Assembly (NCBI RefSeq): GCF_040833995.1
Contig: NZ_CP162138.1
Coordinates: 124,001-188,000 of the forward strand
Source of the DNA: Leptospira sp. WS58.C1
Lineage (GTDB): Bacteria > Spirochaetota > Leptospiria > Leptospirales > Leptospiraceae
DNA length: 64,000 nt
Direction: 5' to 3'
Below are positions 7,875-19,711 of this stretch, in pieces. The translations under genes and the position numbers were made by a program. The notes beneath the pieces are model-generated. The model was not told the DNA's origin. It saw only the letters and a list, made by a program, of their open reading frames with translations, and did not search any database. Within the stretch, counting starts at the first letter, position 1, and every line of letters starts with the position of its first letter.

Positions 7875-8279
7875 TCACCTTTTAACGGATAATGCGATTT
7901 GGTGCACGCCGGCCTTTTTGATTTTTCCCATAGTCTCTGCTATTTTTCCGTAAGGAAGGGAAGAATCAGCGGATAACGTGATCCTCATATTCGGACGGAT
8001 CTTACTCTCTCTTTGTAATTGAGCTTCTAATCGGGGAAAATCAGTTTCATTCCCTTCTAAGAAAATTTTTCCGTCTTTGGATAATGCAACCTGAACGGTT
8101 TTGGCTAGATTCGCATCTACCGCATCCGCTTTAGGAAGATTAATATTAATGGATTCTTTTTTTAAAAAATTCGCGGTAACCATAAAAATCACCAAAAGAA
8201 CCAAAATAACGTCCACCATCGGAGTAATATTAATACTGCCGATTTCTTCTCCGTCGCCGGAAGAACTTTGACCTGCCAT
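7875..8279 (-). CDS. exbD: ExbD/TolR family proton-channel subunit
   Basis: The 134-residue protein has one N-terminal membrane helix with the family's ITPMVDVILVLLVIFMV, including the proton-carrying Asp in PMVDV, and a periplasmic domain ending in a beta-rich GVHQIALSVKR. It pairs with ExbB to form the motor that energises TonB. Length is typical. It lies between exbB (27-base gap) and tonB (9-base gap). Confidence 0.9.
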   Translation of the reverse strand: MAGQSSSGDGEEIGSINITPMVDVILVLLVIFMVTANFLKKESININLPKADAVDANLAKTVQVALSKDGKIFLEGNETDFPRLEAQLQRESKIRPNMRITLSADSSLPYGKIAETMGKIKKAGVHQIALSVKR

Positions 8280-8306
8280 ATATTCTCCTTTCTAGAAATC
8301 CCCGGT

Positions 8307-8924
8307 TTAACCTTTCCGAGATAGGCTTGCTAAAAATTCTTTGGAAAGAATTTCTAGATTGGATTGGATGATTTTCAATTTTCGGGTGAAGTAATTGTTT
8401 GCCATTACCACAGGAATTGCAACAGCAAGACCTACTGCGGTGGCAAGCAGTGCCTGTGAAATGGTTCTCATCACCACTTCTCCTGCCGCGTTCCCCAAGG
8501 TTCCTAATTTATAAAAAGCACTGATCACACCGAATACCGTTCCTAAAAGTCCGATAAACGGAGCGTTGTTCCCTAAAGTGTTTAGAATGGAAAGTCTGGT
8601 CTCGAAACCGACTCTTTCTCCGATCATTTTTCCTTCCATTAATTCTCCCAAACTTTCTTTTCCACCTTTGGAATGTTCGGAAGAGAAGTCCGCAAATCTT
8701 GCGTATACGTTCTCCGGATAATTTTCTGAAAATTTAGGCGCTCCGGAGAGATCTCCTTTTCTTGCGGTTTGGATGATTTCAGGTAATACGAAGGCGGAGT
8801 CTTTCGTATTTTTAACAAATATGATCGCTCTTTCTACAACAACGGCTACTGCAAGAACGCTCGCGATCGCCATGATCACGAAGATCGCCGATTCCATGTA
8901 TCCGATAGCAATTTCAAAACTCAT
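8307..8924 (-). CDS. exbB: ExbB/TolQ/MotA family proton-channel subunit
   Basis: The 205-residue protein has three membrane segments (about residues 12-34, 115-137 and 150-172). The family signature is present: NAPFIGLLGTVFGVISAFYKLG and ISQALLATAVGLAVAIPVVMANNYF. It is the inner-membrane stator partner of ExbD. It starts 78 bases after the 9003-9503 lipoprotein gene and is probably in the same transcription unit as the receptor upstream. Confidence 0.9.
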   Translation of the reverse strand: MSFEIAIGYMESAIFVIMAIASVLAVAVVVERAIIFVKNTKDSAFVLPEIIQTARKGDLSGAPKFSENYPENVYARFADFSSEHSKGGKESLGELMEGKMIGERVGFETRLSILNTLGNNAPFIGLLGTVFGVISAFYKLGTLGNAAGEVVMRTISQALLATAVGLAVAIPVVMANNYFTRKLKIIQSNLEILSKEFLASLSRKG

Positions 8925-9002
8925 TTGATGGTTCCTTCTTAATTTCTGTTTTTTTGTTTGATACGATCCCAGTCATTCTGTTTTTGTTCCGAAATTTCGG
9001 AC

Positions 9003-9503
9003 TTAAAGTTCTGGTTCTGACGAATAAAGTTCTTTGCAATTTCTGACGCAGCCGAGGGTCTCTATTCCGGAATTGGAAATCAGTAGTTCGGAACCTTCTC
9101 CGCTACAATCGTTTTCGGATCCGACCCTGGACCAATAAGCTTCATTACAATTAAAAATACATTCTTGGGTTTTGGAATTTAAACCCACCATTTGGTCCTT
9201 AGCTAATATCTGGCTACAATACGATTCATAATTTTTTGCGGACCCACCGGAGAATAATCCGGAAATCTCGACTTCTCCGCTTCCGATCAAATCGGAGGAA
9301 GTTTTTAAACAATCTTCCGTTTCTTGCATGGAGGACTTACATGCTGCGGACGGATTTGCGGAATAATGTAACAGAGATTGTAAGACCAAAGTGCTTTCAT
9401 TAGACGCTTCCGGCGAATATTGGGAACAGTAGGAGAATATGACTAGAGCGGAGAATAATCCGAACCAGTGCGCAGAACCTTTTCCCAAACTCCGGAAGTG
9501 CAT
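9003..9503 (-). CDS. Cys-rich hypothetical lipoprotein of the TonB locus
   Basis: A 166-residue protein with a signal peptide ending in a spirochaetal lipobox (VIFSYC, Cys26). The mature part holds about ten Cys. Two half-repeats, ECIFNCNEAYWS and GCVRNCKELYSS, suggest internal duplication with disulphide pairing in the periplasm. I recognise no family. Its ATG overlaps the receptor stop by one base (TAATG), so the two are translationally coupled and it probably works with the receptor. A different frame stays open past its stop codon (see findings). Confidence 0.72.
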   Translation of the reverse strand: MHFRSLGKGSAHWFGLFSALVIFSYCSQYSPEASNESTLVLQSLLHYSANPSAACKSSMQETEDCLKTSSDLIGSGEVEISGLFSGGSAKNYESYCSQILAKDQMVGLNSKTQECIFNCNEAYWSRVGSENDCSGEGSELLISNSGIETLGCVRNCKELYSSEPEL

Positions 9504-12049
9504 TAGAACTTAACCTCGATACCTATATTGAAGAACGGAATGACCACACCGCCCGGTAAAGGAATTGTTCCGAATGTCGGGCTAGGGCTTGGGTTTGTTT
9601 TGGAATAAGGTTTCGTATTATCGAAATCTTCTCCCCCTACGTTCTCTCTTAAGTAGACGTTTACTATCTCCAAGAAGGTATTAATATACCCCCATTCATA
9701 ATTGAAAAATCTATCGAAACGTATGTCAAGTCGATGATAAGGCTTTAATCTACGGCTATTGATATATTCTCCCAGGGCAGGGTTATTAGCATATTGAGGA
9801 ACCCAATAGGTTTGGCCGTTGGCAGGGTTACTGAACCTTCCCCCATCGTCCCCTACGATAGGTGTAAACGGTCTGCTTGTGAGGTAGGACCATCTGGCCC
9901 CAAACTGCCATTCTTGGCTCCATCTCCAACCGAAGACCATATTGATTACATGGGTCCTGTCATAGTCGTATAATGTCTCTTTAGAATTCTTATAAAACTC
10001 CACAGCGATCTGAGTCTCCTGAGTGTTCAAAGGAGCCGCTCCCGGATCAGGGGTGAATATATTATTGTTTCTGAATGTTTGAGACCAAGTATAAGTGATC
10101 CAACCGAACCAGTTTCTGGTTCCAGGGCGAGAGTTTTTGCGAAGTACTAATTCGTAACCTCTGGACCAACCGGTTCCGCTATTGGAGTAATTTAACTTTT
10201 TGTTTACGATAAAAGGTTGAGCGATCCTGGAATAGGGATCCGGATTTGTTCCTACGTAGTCGGTGATATAAGGGTCATCCACGATCAGGTCCGAGTATTC
10301 TTGTTTGAATATCTCGCCTTTGATCTGGTAATCGCCTTCTAAGAGTTGTTCTATACCTCCGCCGTACTTGAATACCTTTTCGAAATCCAAGTGTGGATTC
10401 CCGCTATCTTTATTAAATCTAGTGTCCAGAGGGAAGCGGAAGAAATTACCTCCACCCGCAAAGATGGTAGTCCCTTTTCCGATACCTTCGAATTTATAAG
10501 ATGCCTGCGCTCGCGGACCGAATGCACTATTGTTGACATACGGAATATAGTCGTAACGTGCTCCCGGTTCTATGTGTAAATTTCCTAAACGGATCTTGGT
10601 GGTCAAATAACCGTTATAGTAAGCTCCCTTGGCGGTTATGTTGGTGGGGATCGTGGTAAAATCCGGACTTTGTGTATCGTACGGGTTCGGACTTAAATTA
10701 TTCGGATCCGTTTGGATAATACTAGAACCGGTAGAATAATAATTCAATAGTCTATATTCGGTTCCGAACTCCGCGCTGAAATATTTGTTCGGATCCCAGA
10801 AAGCATCCTGACGCACACCATTATACGCGCCACTCGCTCGGTTCTTTCCTTGGATGGAACCGAAGGAAACGTTAAAATCGGTAAAAGGATCGTAGCTGAT
10901 CAATGTGACACGATTGGAGAATGTGTCGATCGGTTTCCAAGTATAACGTACTGCCTGTGTCCTAAATCCCTGTCCTGAAGAAATACTTGCGCCTGCAAAT
11001 GCGGCGGTGGAATCATTTGCCGGGTCGTTCTGGTATTTAGCGGGAAGATTTGCCGCAAAGTCGTCTTTGGAATAGAAGGAATGAAAAGAGATCTGGTGAT
11101 GTTCGTTAAAGTTATGAACAAACTTTACCTGAGAGTCCACGAATCTAGGAAGTCTAAGTCCTTCCGGGAAGTCAGCGCCTAACGCGGAGGTCAATCCTTG
11201 CACAAATCTATCCAAGTATCCCACGCGGGCGGAAGCAATCAGATATCCTTTGCCGCCGAAAGTAGGGCTCATATAACTGATGCTACTGGACCAGGCGGAG
11301 ATGATCAGGTTTTTCTGGGATTTGTCCACCTTATCCACCGTGTCGATATGAATGACCCCGCCCAATGCGTTATTGAAGTTTGCGGGGAACACACCCGTGT
11401 ATACGTCTATGGATTTGATCAAGTTCGCATTCACCACAGCGCTCAATCCATCGAAGTGGAACGGATACAGGATCGGAAGATCATCCACTAAATATAAGTT
11501 CGAGTTCGGATCGGAACCCCGGATCACGTAGTTATTTGCCCCGCCACCAAATGCTGCGGAGGGAACGACACCCGGTATCGTTTCCAAGGCGCGTAACGGT
11601 TCGCCGAAAGTTCCAGGCATCCTTTTGATCTCTTCGTATTTGATCGTGGTCCTGGACAGGATCGGTTTATCTCTCTCCGCCGAGACTGTGATCGTACCTT
11701 TAGGTGCCTTGGTTTTAGGGGACGCTATGGAAGAATCGGCGCCTGCATCCGTATAAAGAGTAACTGTTTGGCCGGAAGCCTCGACGTTCCCTTTGATATC
11801 CTGCATATCTTCCACTTTTAAGATACGGAAAGTATAAATACCCGGAGAAGGTACTGTAGCTTCGAAATATCCTTCTGCGTCCGTTCTATAGATCTTTTTG
11901 GTCTCAAAAAGTAAAACCTGGGTCTTTGCTTCCCCTTGGTTTTTTTGTCTGGAGAATAACCTCGCCTTAAAGGTTACTTCTGCAAACAGATCCATTGGCG
12001 CGATTGCCGCGAGAAAAGCGATTTTGATCAGTACTTTTTTTAACTTCAT
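9503..12049 (-). CDS. TonB-dependent outer-membrane receptor
   Basis: The 848-residue protein starts with a signal peptide (about residues 1-23, ending LFAE). It continues with a carboxypeptidase-regulatory-like beta domain (about 24-110), a plug domain (about 120-240; ETIPGVVPSAAFGGGANNYVIRGSDPNSNLYLVDDLPI), and a beta-barrel ending in the outer-membrane signature GIEVKF with a terminal Phe. It imports an unidentified ligand using TonB-ExbBD energy. The N-terminal domain type is more typical of Bacteroidetes/SusC-like and carbohydrate or peptide receptors than of classical siderophore receptors. It is coupled to its neighbours by a 4-base overlap upstream and a 1-base overlap downstream. I see no B12 box upstream. 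Confidence 0.9.
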   Translation of the reverse strand: MKLKKVLIKIAFLAAIAPMDLFAEVTFKARLFSRQKNQGEAKTQVLLFETKKIYRTDAEGYFEATVPSPGIYTFRILKVEDMQDIKGNVEASGQTVTLYTDAGADSSIASPKTKAPKGTITVSAERDKPILSRTTIKYEEIKRMPGTFGEPLRALETIPGVVPSAAFGGGANNYVIRGSDPNSNLYLVDDLPILYPFHFDGLSAVVNANLIKSIDVYTGVFPANFNNALGGVIHIDTVDKVDKSQKNLIISAWSSSISYMSPTFGGKGYLIASARVGYLDRFVQGLTSALGADFPEGLRLPRFVDSQVKFVHNFNEHHQISFHSFYSKDDFAANLPAKYQNDPANDSTAAFAGASISSGQGFRTQAVRYTWKPIDTFSNRVTLISYDPFTDFNVSFGSIQGKNRASGAYNGVRQDAFWDPNKYFSAEFGTEYRLLNYYSTGSSIIQTDPNNLSPNPYDTQSPDFTTIPTNITAKGAYYNGYLTTKIRLGNLHIEPGARYDYIPYVNNSAFGPRAQASYKFEGIGKGTTIFAGGGNFFRFPLDTRFNKDSGNPHLDFEKVFKYGGGIEQLLEGDYQIKGEIFKQEYSDLIVDDPYITDYVGTNPDPYSRIAQPFIVNKKLNYSNSGTGWSRGYELVLRKNSRPGTRNWFGWITYTWSQTFRNNNIFTPDPGAAPLNTQETQIAVEFYKNSKETLYDYDRTHVINMVFGWRWSQEWQFGARWSYLTSRPFTPIVGDDGGRFSNPANGQTYWVPQYANNPALGEYINSRRLKPYHRLDIRFDRFFNYEWGYINTFLEIVNVYLRENVGGEDFDNTKPYSKTNPSPSPTFGTIPLPGGVVIPFFNIGIEVKF

Positions 12050-12387
12050 GGCAATTTAGGATCCACAAATACGTCTTTAAAATTCAGATACCAAGGGATC
12101 TCTCCCGCAGGTTTATCATAATAGATCCAAAGACAAACCACAGGATAAGAATTGAAAGGGCAGTCCGCTTTGGTGATCGCGATACTACAAAGATCTAGAT
12201 TCCTTCTTTGTACGTCTCCAACCGCGATCGGGAAATTGGGTGGGATAGGATCTCCGCATTTTTTGGAAAGATATTCTGATGCCGCATAGATCTGACTATT
12301 CGCATCTCCTTGTGGAACCGTATCTTCTTGAACACATTGTATGAATAAAATACAAAAGAAACTGAAAGTGAATAATCGGGTCTTCAT
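12046..12387 (-). CDS. Small hypothetical lipoprotein
   Basis: A 113-residue protein with a signal peptide and lipobox LFIQC (Cys18). The mature part contains four more Cys (CGDPIPP, LCSIA, DCPF, VCLW) and probably folds as a disulphide-bonded domain. It overlaps the TonB-dependent receptor start by 4 bases and the preceding lipoprotein by 4 bases, so it is firmly inside this operon and may be a surface partner of the receptor. No family recognised. Confidence 0.72.
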   Translation of the reverse strand: MKTRLFTFSFFCILFIQCVQEDTVPQGDANSQIYAASEYLSKKCGDPIPPNFPIAVGDVQRRNLDLCSIAITKADCPFNSYPVVCLWIYYDKPAGEIPWYLNFKDVFVDPKLP

Positions 12388-12791
12388 CTTTTACCCGCCT
12401 CGTTTTGACCGGTAGAAGGTGAACCGATCACGGTACCCTTTACTTTAAGAACACTTACAGTACCGACGGGAAAGAATAAATGAGTCTCCTGCCAGTATTT
12501 TACCTTGATCAAACTTTTCCCTCCCGGGATCTTTTGAACCGCTTCACTAAGTGCATAATCCATATTTAATGGATTAGTGATCGGAATAAGTCCGAACAAA
12601 AAGAAAACAGAACTTTCTCCACTGGAAATTCCCAACTCCATGTAATCTTTGGAACGAATGATCGTCGCGGAATCGATGAGTTGAGTGTTCGTCACCCTGC
12701 CTCCCACTTCTCCTTGGCTAAAAGTGCCAGAGCATGAGTACAAAGTAAAAAATAAAAAACAAAACAGGATGAAAGATCTGAAAAGAGTCAT
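12384..12791 (-). CDS. Hypothetical lipoprotein, paralogue of the upstream gene product
   Basis: A 135-residue protein with lipobox TLYSC (Cys20). Its C-terminal part, SLIKVKYWQETHLFFPVGTV, lines up with ALINVRYWTDKSIFVFLTMN in the product of 12804-13184, and both are preceded by a hydrophobic strand with GIP/LIPI. The two genes are 12 bases apart and appear to be a tandem duplication. Both resemble small lipoproteins with a TRL-like or DUF4156-like alpha/beta fold, but I cannot assign a family. It lies in the TonB-receptor operon. Confidence 0.72.
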   Translation of the reverse strand: MTLFRSFILFCFLFFTLYSCSGTFSQGEVGGRVTNTQLIDSATIIRSKDYMELGISSGESSVFFLFGLIPITNPLNMDYALSEAVQKIPGGKSLIKVKYWQETHLFFPVGTVSVLKVKGTVIGSPSTGQNEAGKR

Positions 12792-12803
12792 GTCGACCTT
12801 GGA

Positions 12804-13184
12804 TTAACGGCCTTTCTTCTTAGGATCCGAGGACTCGTCCTCGAATTTGATCGCTTCTGCGGAGATATGAAGACGATTCATAGTTAAGAATACAAAGATG
12901 GATTTATCCGTCCAATAGCGGACATTGATCAGAGCGTCCGCCTCTTTTTCCTTCTTCAATTCCTCTAATAGTTGATCGATAGGAGGAGATCCCAATGGAA
13001 TTCCGATGATCGCAATATCGAAGGTGAACCAGTACTTCGTTCCTTCTACCGGAGAGATCACTTTATACTTTTTATCCGCTACCGGAACAGTACTCGTTGC
13101 AAGTCCCGCGCTAGAAGTTGCGCAAGAGAAGATGGAAGCAGCTAACAGAATAGATAAAACTAGTCCGGAAATACGAAGTTTCAT
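12804..13184 (-). CDS. Hypothetical lipoprotein, first gene of the TonB-receptor operon
   Basis: A 126-residue protein with lipobox SIFSC (Cys21), followed by a Ser/Ala/Thr-rich tether. The core has a strand FTFDIAIIGIPLG, a helix with DQLLEELKKEKEADA and the strand ALINVRYWTDKSIFVFL, and is paralogous to the next gene. It is the first gene after a 309-base spacer, so the operon promoter should be just upstream. GGAAAGG lies 6-12 bases before the ATG as a ribosome-binding site. No function is known. Confidence 0.75.
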   Translation of the reverse strand: MKLRISGLVLSILLAASIFSCATSSAGLATSTVPVADKKYKVISPVEGTKYWFTFDIAIIGIPLGSPPIDQLLEELKKEKEADALINVRYWTDKSIFVFLTMNRLHISAEAIKFEDESSDPKKKGR

Positions 13185-13493
13185 GTTTTTTCCTTTCCCA
13201 GGAACCGACTCCGGTCTAAGTTAATTTCTTATTAGAACGAAGAAGTTTCGCGATTGAGGTTCAATCTTTAGTATCCACCATCAATCTCCCAAAAGACATA
13301 TTTTCCAAGAAAAAAAAATCCCTTTGAAACCGGAATCACTATGATGTGGTCTGGACAAATATCGATTCGAAGGGAGAATATATTACAAAACCATGATTCT
13401 TTGGTTTCGTTAAATATTTAAATTTGATAATAATCCATCCTGGAGCATATTTTAGCCAGGAGGTTTTAGTTTTGGACCTCAGGAACATGGGAC
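13185..13493. other. Spacer upstream of the TonB-receptor operon
   Basis: These 309 bases separate the meaB end and the first lipoprotein gene, both on the minus strand. They hold a weak hairpin (TCCTGG/CCAGGA, 13438-13461) that could end the meaB transcript. The segment around 13415-13436 is AT-rich and includes TTGATAATAATCC, which faintly resembles a Fur-type site. The promoter of the downstream operon must be here or nearer 13184, but I cannot pick one confidently. No coding frame and no cobalamin-riboswitch box were seen. Confidence 0.5.
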
Positions 13494-14543
13494 TTATTTG
13501 GATAAGTTCTTGTCTTCGTTCTTATAACGTTGTACGAGCTTGCGAGCGGTTTGATAAGAACCTGCTAATCCTTGCGTTACAAGTTCTTCAGCCTTATGGA
13601 AATCGGTTCCCATCTTCGAGAAAAAGTCATCCAGCAATATGGATTGTACTGATTCATGTAACCAATGTTTGGCTTGTTCTTTTCTTTTTTTTTCTAGGTA
13701 ACCTTTTTCTCGGATCGTTTTTATAAAGTTTGCAATTTCTGTCCATATCTCGGAGATTCCTTCTCCGGTTAATGCCGAACATGTTCTAACGTCTGTGTGT
13801 ATGCCTGACTCATGAGCGGGAAGAAAATGAACTGCGGAAATGGTTTCCGCTTTTGCGCGATTCGCTCTGCCAATATTTTCCCCATCCGCCTTGGTGATAG
13901 CGATCATGTCCGCCATTTCCATGATCCCACGTTTGATCCCTTGTAACTCATCTCCCGCACCGGCAATTAGCAGGAGAAGGAAAACATCCACCATGGAATT
14001 GACTGCAGTTTCAGATTGTCCTACACCGACGGTTTCGACAAGTATCGTATCGAATCCAGCGGACTCGCATAAAAAGATCGTTTCTCTAGTTTTACGTGCG
14101 ACTCCGCCTAAGGAATCTCCGGAAGGAGAAGGGCGAATGAAAACTTCCTTTCTTCGGGAAAGAGTTTCCATTCTGGTCTTATCTCCCAATATGGAACCTC
14201 TCGATAATTGCGAGGTAGGGTCTATCGTTAGTACGGCGACCTTTCTGCCTTGGTCAATCAGATGATTTCCGAACGCTTCTATAAACGTACTTTTGCCGAC
14301 ACCAGGAATACCTGTGATGCCAACCCGAATACTTTTGCCGGAATGAGGTAAACATTTTTCTAATATAGCTTCGGCAAGCTCTTGGTGGGAATGTAATGTA
14401 CTCTCGACAAGAGTAATTGCCCTGCTCAATAAAACTATATCCCCGGAGAGTATTCCTTTAGAAAAAGTTTCCGCATCCGGAAGGCTCTTCTTTTTAACGG
14501 AGCCTCGGATATGGGTTTTTTCTTTTCCCTCGGCTTGGGGCAT
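13494..14543 (-). CDS. meaB: Methylmalonyl-CoA mutase-associated GTPase MeaB
   Basis: A 349-residue G3E-family P-loop GTPase of the MeaB/ArgK type that gates cobalamin loading and protects the mutase from inactivation. It shows Walker A GIPGVGKSTF near residue 80, a DPTSQLSRGSILGDKTRM segment typical of the family, ETVGVGQSE, and ITKADG for guanine recognition. Length is close to the family norm. It follows mutB by 7 bases in the mutA-mutB-meaB order, which supports the assignment. Confidence 0.95.
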   Translation of the reverse strand: MPQAEGKEKTHIRGSVKKKSLPDAETFSKGILSGDIVLLSRAITLVESTLHSHQELAEAILEKCLPHSGKSIRVGITGIPGVGKSTFIEAFGNHLIDQGRKVAVLTIDPTSQLSRGSILGDKTRMETLSRRKEVFIRPSPSGDSLGGVARKTRETIFLCESAGFDTILVETVGVGQSETAVNSMVDVFLLLLIAGAGDELQGIKRGIMEMADMIAITKADGENIGRANRAKAETISAVHFLPAHESGIHTDVRTCSALTGEGISEIWTEIANFIKTIREKGYLEKKRKEQAKHWLHESVQSILLDDFFSKMGTDFHKAEELVTQGLAGSYQTARKLVQRYKNEDKNLSK

Positions 14544-14550
14544 GGGTAGA

Positions 14551-16724
<2,174 letters not shown>

Positions 16725-16728
<4 letters not shown>

Positions 16729-18602
16729 TGGATTCCCAGCCTCTTTTGAAGATCGGCAAGTGTTTCTAATAGATTGGATCGAACATGGATGAATCCGTTC
16801 ACGCCGGCGGATTCCAGTTCGGAAAGAATATCTTTTGGATAACCCGCCACGAGTGAGATTGGCTTTTGTTTTAATTTAGGAAGAATTTCCTTTACGTAAC
16901 CGCTTACTTCTTCGTCGGAACTACAGAAAACGATTATCTGCGGATTTTCTTTTTGGATGCCTGCGATCGCTTCTTCGGAAGTTTCGTAACTTCCGGGATC
17001 TACTACTTGGAATCCTGCACATCCTAAAAAGTTCAATGAGAAGATCGCTCTTGCCTTCTTCATTTTTAAGTCGCCCAAAGGAAGAAGAAGTACTTTTACG
17101 GAAGTTTTGTTTTTGGATTCGTAACCTTCCGTTTTCATCCGGATCTCTTCAATCGCATCCCCCGCAAAAAACTCAGGGATTGGAGATACTTTGAGTTCGT
17201 TAGAGGCAGAAGAGATCGCCGGAGACTTGATATTCTTATTCAGGTCTTTGTTTTGGATCTTATCCTTGGAATTCGGATATTGATTGGTTCCGAGAAAGAT
17301 CTCTTTTCGGGTAGAGTAATTTTCTTCCTTCTTCTTTCTGGATTCCAAAATTGACGATTGGATCTTTCCTGATTTTAGACATTCCAGGAATCCGCCGTCC
17401 TTCTCCACTTCTGTGAAAAGTTTCCAGGCCTGCTCGGTGATCTGATCCGTGATCGTTTCTATATAATAAGAACCGGAAGAAGGATCCGCAACCTTATCCA
17501 AGTAAGATTCGTGTTTTAAGAGTAGCTGCACATTTCTTGCGATCCTAAGAGAGAAAGAATCCGCAGGTTGTAATAAATGATCGAATGGAAGAACATTGAT
17601 GATCTCTGCACCTCCGATCGCTGCGGAGATCGCTTCGGTGGTTCCTCTTAAAATATTATTATGAAGATCATAGATCCCGTAATTATACCTTGCGGTTTCC
17701 GCCTCGATAAACGGAAGGGAAGCTTCTCCCTTATCGGAAGAATAAGAAGAAAATATTTCCGCCCATAAAGTCCTTGCCGCTCTGAACTTAGCGATCTCTA
17801 AGAAATAGTCGGGACCGATCGTAAATTGGAAGATCGTCTGCGAATTCACTACTTCGGGAGAAACTCCTAATTCTCCCAGGCGATATAAGTATTCGGAACC
17901 GAGAGCCAGAGTATAAGCAAGTTCTTGAACGATCGTAGAACCGCTATCTCTGAATGTGGATGAATGAACGGTAAGTGCGCGGAAGTTTTTCCATTTACCT
18001 GCAAGTTCCGTCAAGATCGGTTTCAGGGTTTCCGGGCCATGCCCGCCCGAATGACCATGTCTTGCGAGAATTCTATACGGATCGTAACCGAGCCCGCCTA
18101 CAAGAGTTTTGTTTTTAGGAAGCCAGGAATAAAGTTCGGGAGATTTTTCTTCCGCTACGAAATGAAGAGTGATCTCGTTTAGAGGAAGGTCCGCTAACAA
18201 GAACGAGAGATCTTTTTCATTTTTAATTTGGATCCCTTTTCTTCCGGAGCCCACATCTGCGAGCACAAGTCCCAAAGCGGAAACTCCGTTGGAGATCGCT
18301 TCGATCGCTAATTCTTTTGCAGTTTTGAGATCCGGGGTATCGATATCTTGTCTGATACTCCAATCGTTCGTAAGTTTGCGAGTAGACCTAAGATAAGGAA
18401 ATTTTCCGGGAAGGTTGGAAAGGAGCCATTCCTTTCCTTTTAGATTTTCTTTTCTATAAAACGGCTGGATCTTAAATCCTTCTTGGGTTTCCCAAACCAG
18501 TTTTTTTTCGAAGTCCGCACCTTTTAAGTCCTTCTGGATAAGGTTTGTCCATGCTTCGGTAGAAACCGGTGGAAATTCGGAGAAAAGTTTTTCTGATGCC
18601 AT
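16725..18602 (-). CDS. mutA: Methylmalonyl-CoA mutase, small subunit
   Basis: A 625-residue paralogue of MutB that pairs with it in the heterodimeric enzyme. The N-terminal barrel is recognisable ([54 protein letters not shown]). The C-terminal B12-like domain has lost the DxHxxG motif (it reads [16 protein letters not shown]), as is normal for the non-catalytic subunit. It is followed by mutB with a 4-base overlap and preceded 12 bases upstream by terC. Confidence 0.94.
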
Positions 18603-18614
18603 TCGATTTACCCG

Positions 18615-19607
18615 TCAGGCTCCTTCTTTTTTCGTTTTAAGATAATGAGGAATGGAAGCGAGTATTGAGAGTGCTAGAGTTCCTACGATCACTACCAAAG
18701 AGATCTCGATAGAAACATGGATCACTCTTCCGAAAACGTATCCGGAAAATGCGGGAAGAAGAAGTTTTACTCCCACAAATGCGAGTAAAAGTGAAACTCC
18801 TTTTTTCAGATGTACGAAAAGTTCCATCACTCCGCCTAAAAGGAAGAATAAAGATCTGAGTCCTAAGATCGCGAATACGTTGGAAGTATAGATGATAAAA
18901 CTATCTTGGGTAATGGAGAAGATCGCAGGAATGGAGTCGATCGCGAAAAGTATATCGCTGAATTCCACAACGACTAAGATTAAGAATGTGGAAGTAAAAA
19001 GAGTTTTTCCATGTTCTTTTACCAAAAATTTTTCGGGGTGGTAAGTTTTGGTCATGGGAAGAATTTTACGGGCATACTTCAGAAGTTTCAATTCTTCCGG
19101 ATCGAAATCCTCGTCGTCGTCGTGGAAGAACATCTTCCAAGCGGAGTAGAGGAGTAGGAACCCGAAAATGTATAAGATCCATTCGAATCTAGAAACTAGT
19201 TCTGCACCGGAAAAGATCATTACGGCTCGAAAGACCAATGCACCGATAATTCCCCATTTTAAAATCATGGGTTGGTATTGGGATTGTATCCTGAACTTAG
19301 AAAAGATCATAATAAACACGAAAAGATTATCCACGGAAAGTGAATATTCTAGAAGATATCCCGCTAAAAATTCCAAAGTCTTTTGTTTTGGGAGTCCCGG
19401 GTTAGTCGGGTCTTCGTGAAAAATATAAACTAAAAGAGAAAAACTGAAAGCAAGAGTGACCCAAAACAAGGTCCAGTAACCCGACTCTCTGAGCGAGAGT
19501 TTATGGGCTCTTTTATTCATTACGAATAGGTCTAAATAGATCAAAAGGCCTATCACGACGGAAAAAATAAGAAAAAGTGTAGAATCTTTTTGGCTAAACG
19601 AGATCAT
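18615..19607 (-). CDS. TerC family integral membrane protein
   Basis: A 330-residue protein with eight or nine predicted membrane segments and the TerC hallmarks: EYSLSVDNLFVFIMIFSKF near residue 90 and VEFSDILFAIDSIPAIFSITQDSFIIYTSNVFAILGLRSLFFLL near residue 220. The conserved Asp/Asn in SVDN and AIDSIPA are present. Family members export Mn2+ or assist metal loading of secreted proteins. It heads the unit terC-mutA-mutB-meaB with a 12-base gap to mutA, an unusual association. The divergent gene at 19712 is 104 bases away. Confidence 0.9.
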   Translation of the reverse strand: MISFSQKDSTLFLIFSVVIGLLIYLDLFVMNKRAHKLSLRESGYWTLFWVTLAFSFSLLVYIFHEDPTNPGLPKQKTLEFLAGYLLEYSLSVDNLFVFIMIFSKFRIQSQYQPMILKWGIIGALVFRAVMIFSGAELVSRFEWILYIFGFLLLYSAWKMFFHDDDEDFDPEELKLLKYARKILPMTKTYHPEKFLVKEHGKTLFTSTFLILVVVEFSDILFAIDSIPAIFSITQDSFIIYTSNVFAILGLRSLFFLLGGVMELFVHLKKGVSLLLAFVGVKLLLPAFSGYVFGRVIHVSIEISLVVIVGTLALSILASIPHYLKTKKEGA

Positions 19608-19711
19608 CGCAGCTTCCGAGGCCAGAATTGGGCCTTTGAAAGACAGGTTCCTCGGTTCGATCAGGAAGACAATCCCAAATCGCCGAGTGTTTTAGAGATT
19701 AGGAGCTGTTA

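Noticed and set aside
13185..13493. Possible cobalamin riboswitch or metal-regulated element before the TonB receptor operon
   Set aside because: No B12-box or characteristic riboswitch core was found. The Fur-like AT-rich match is too weak to call.
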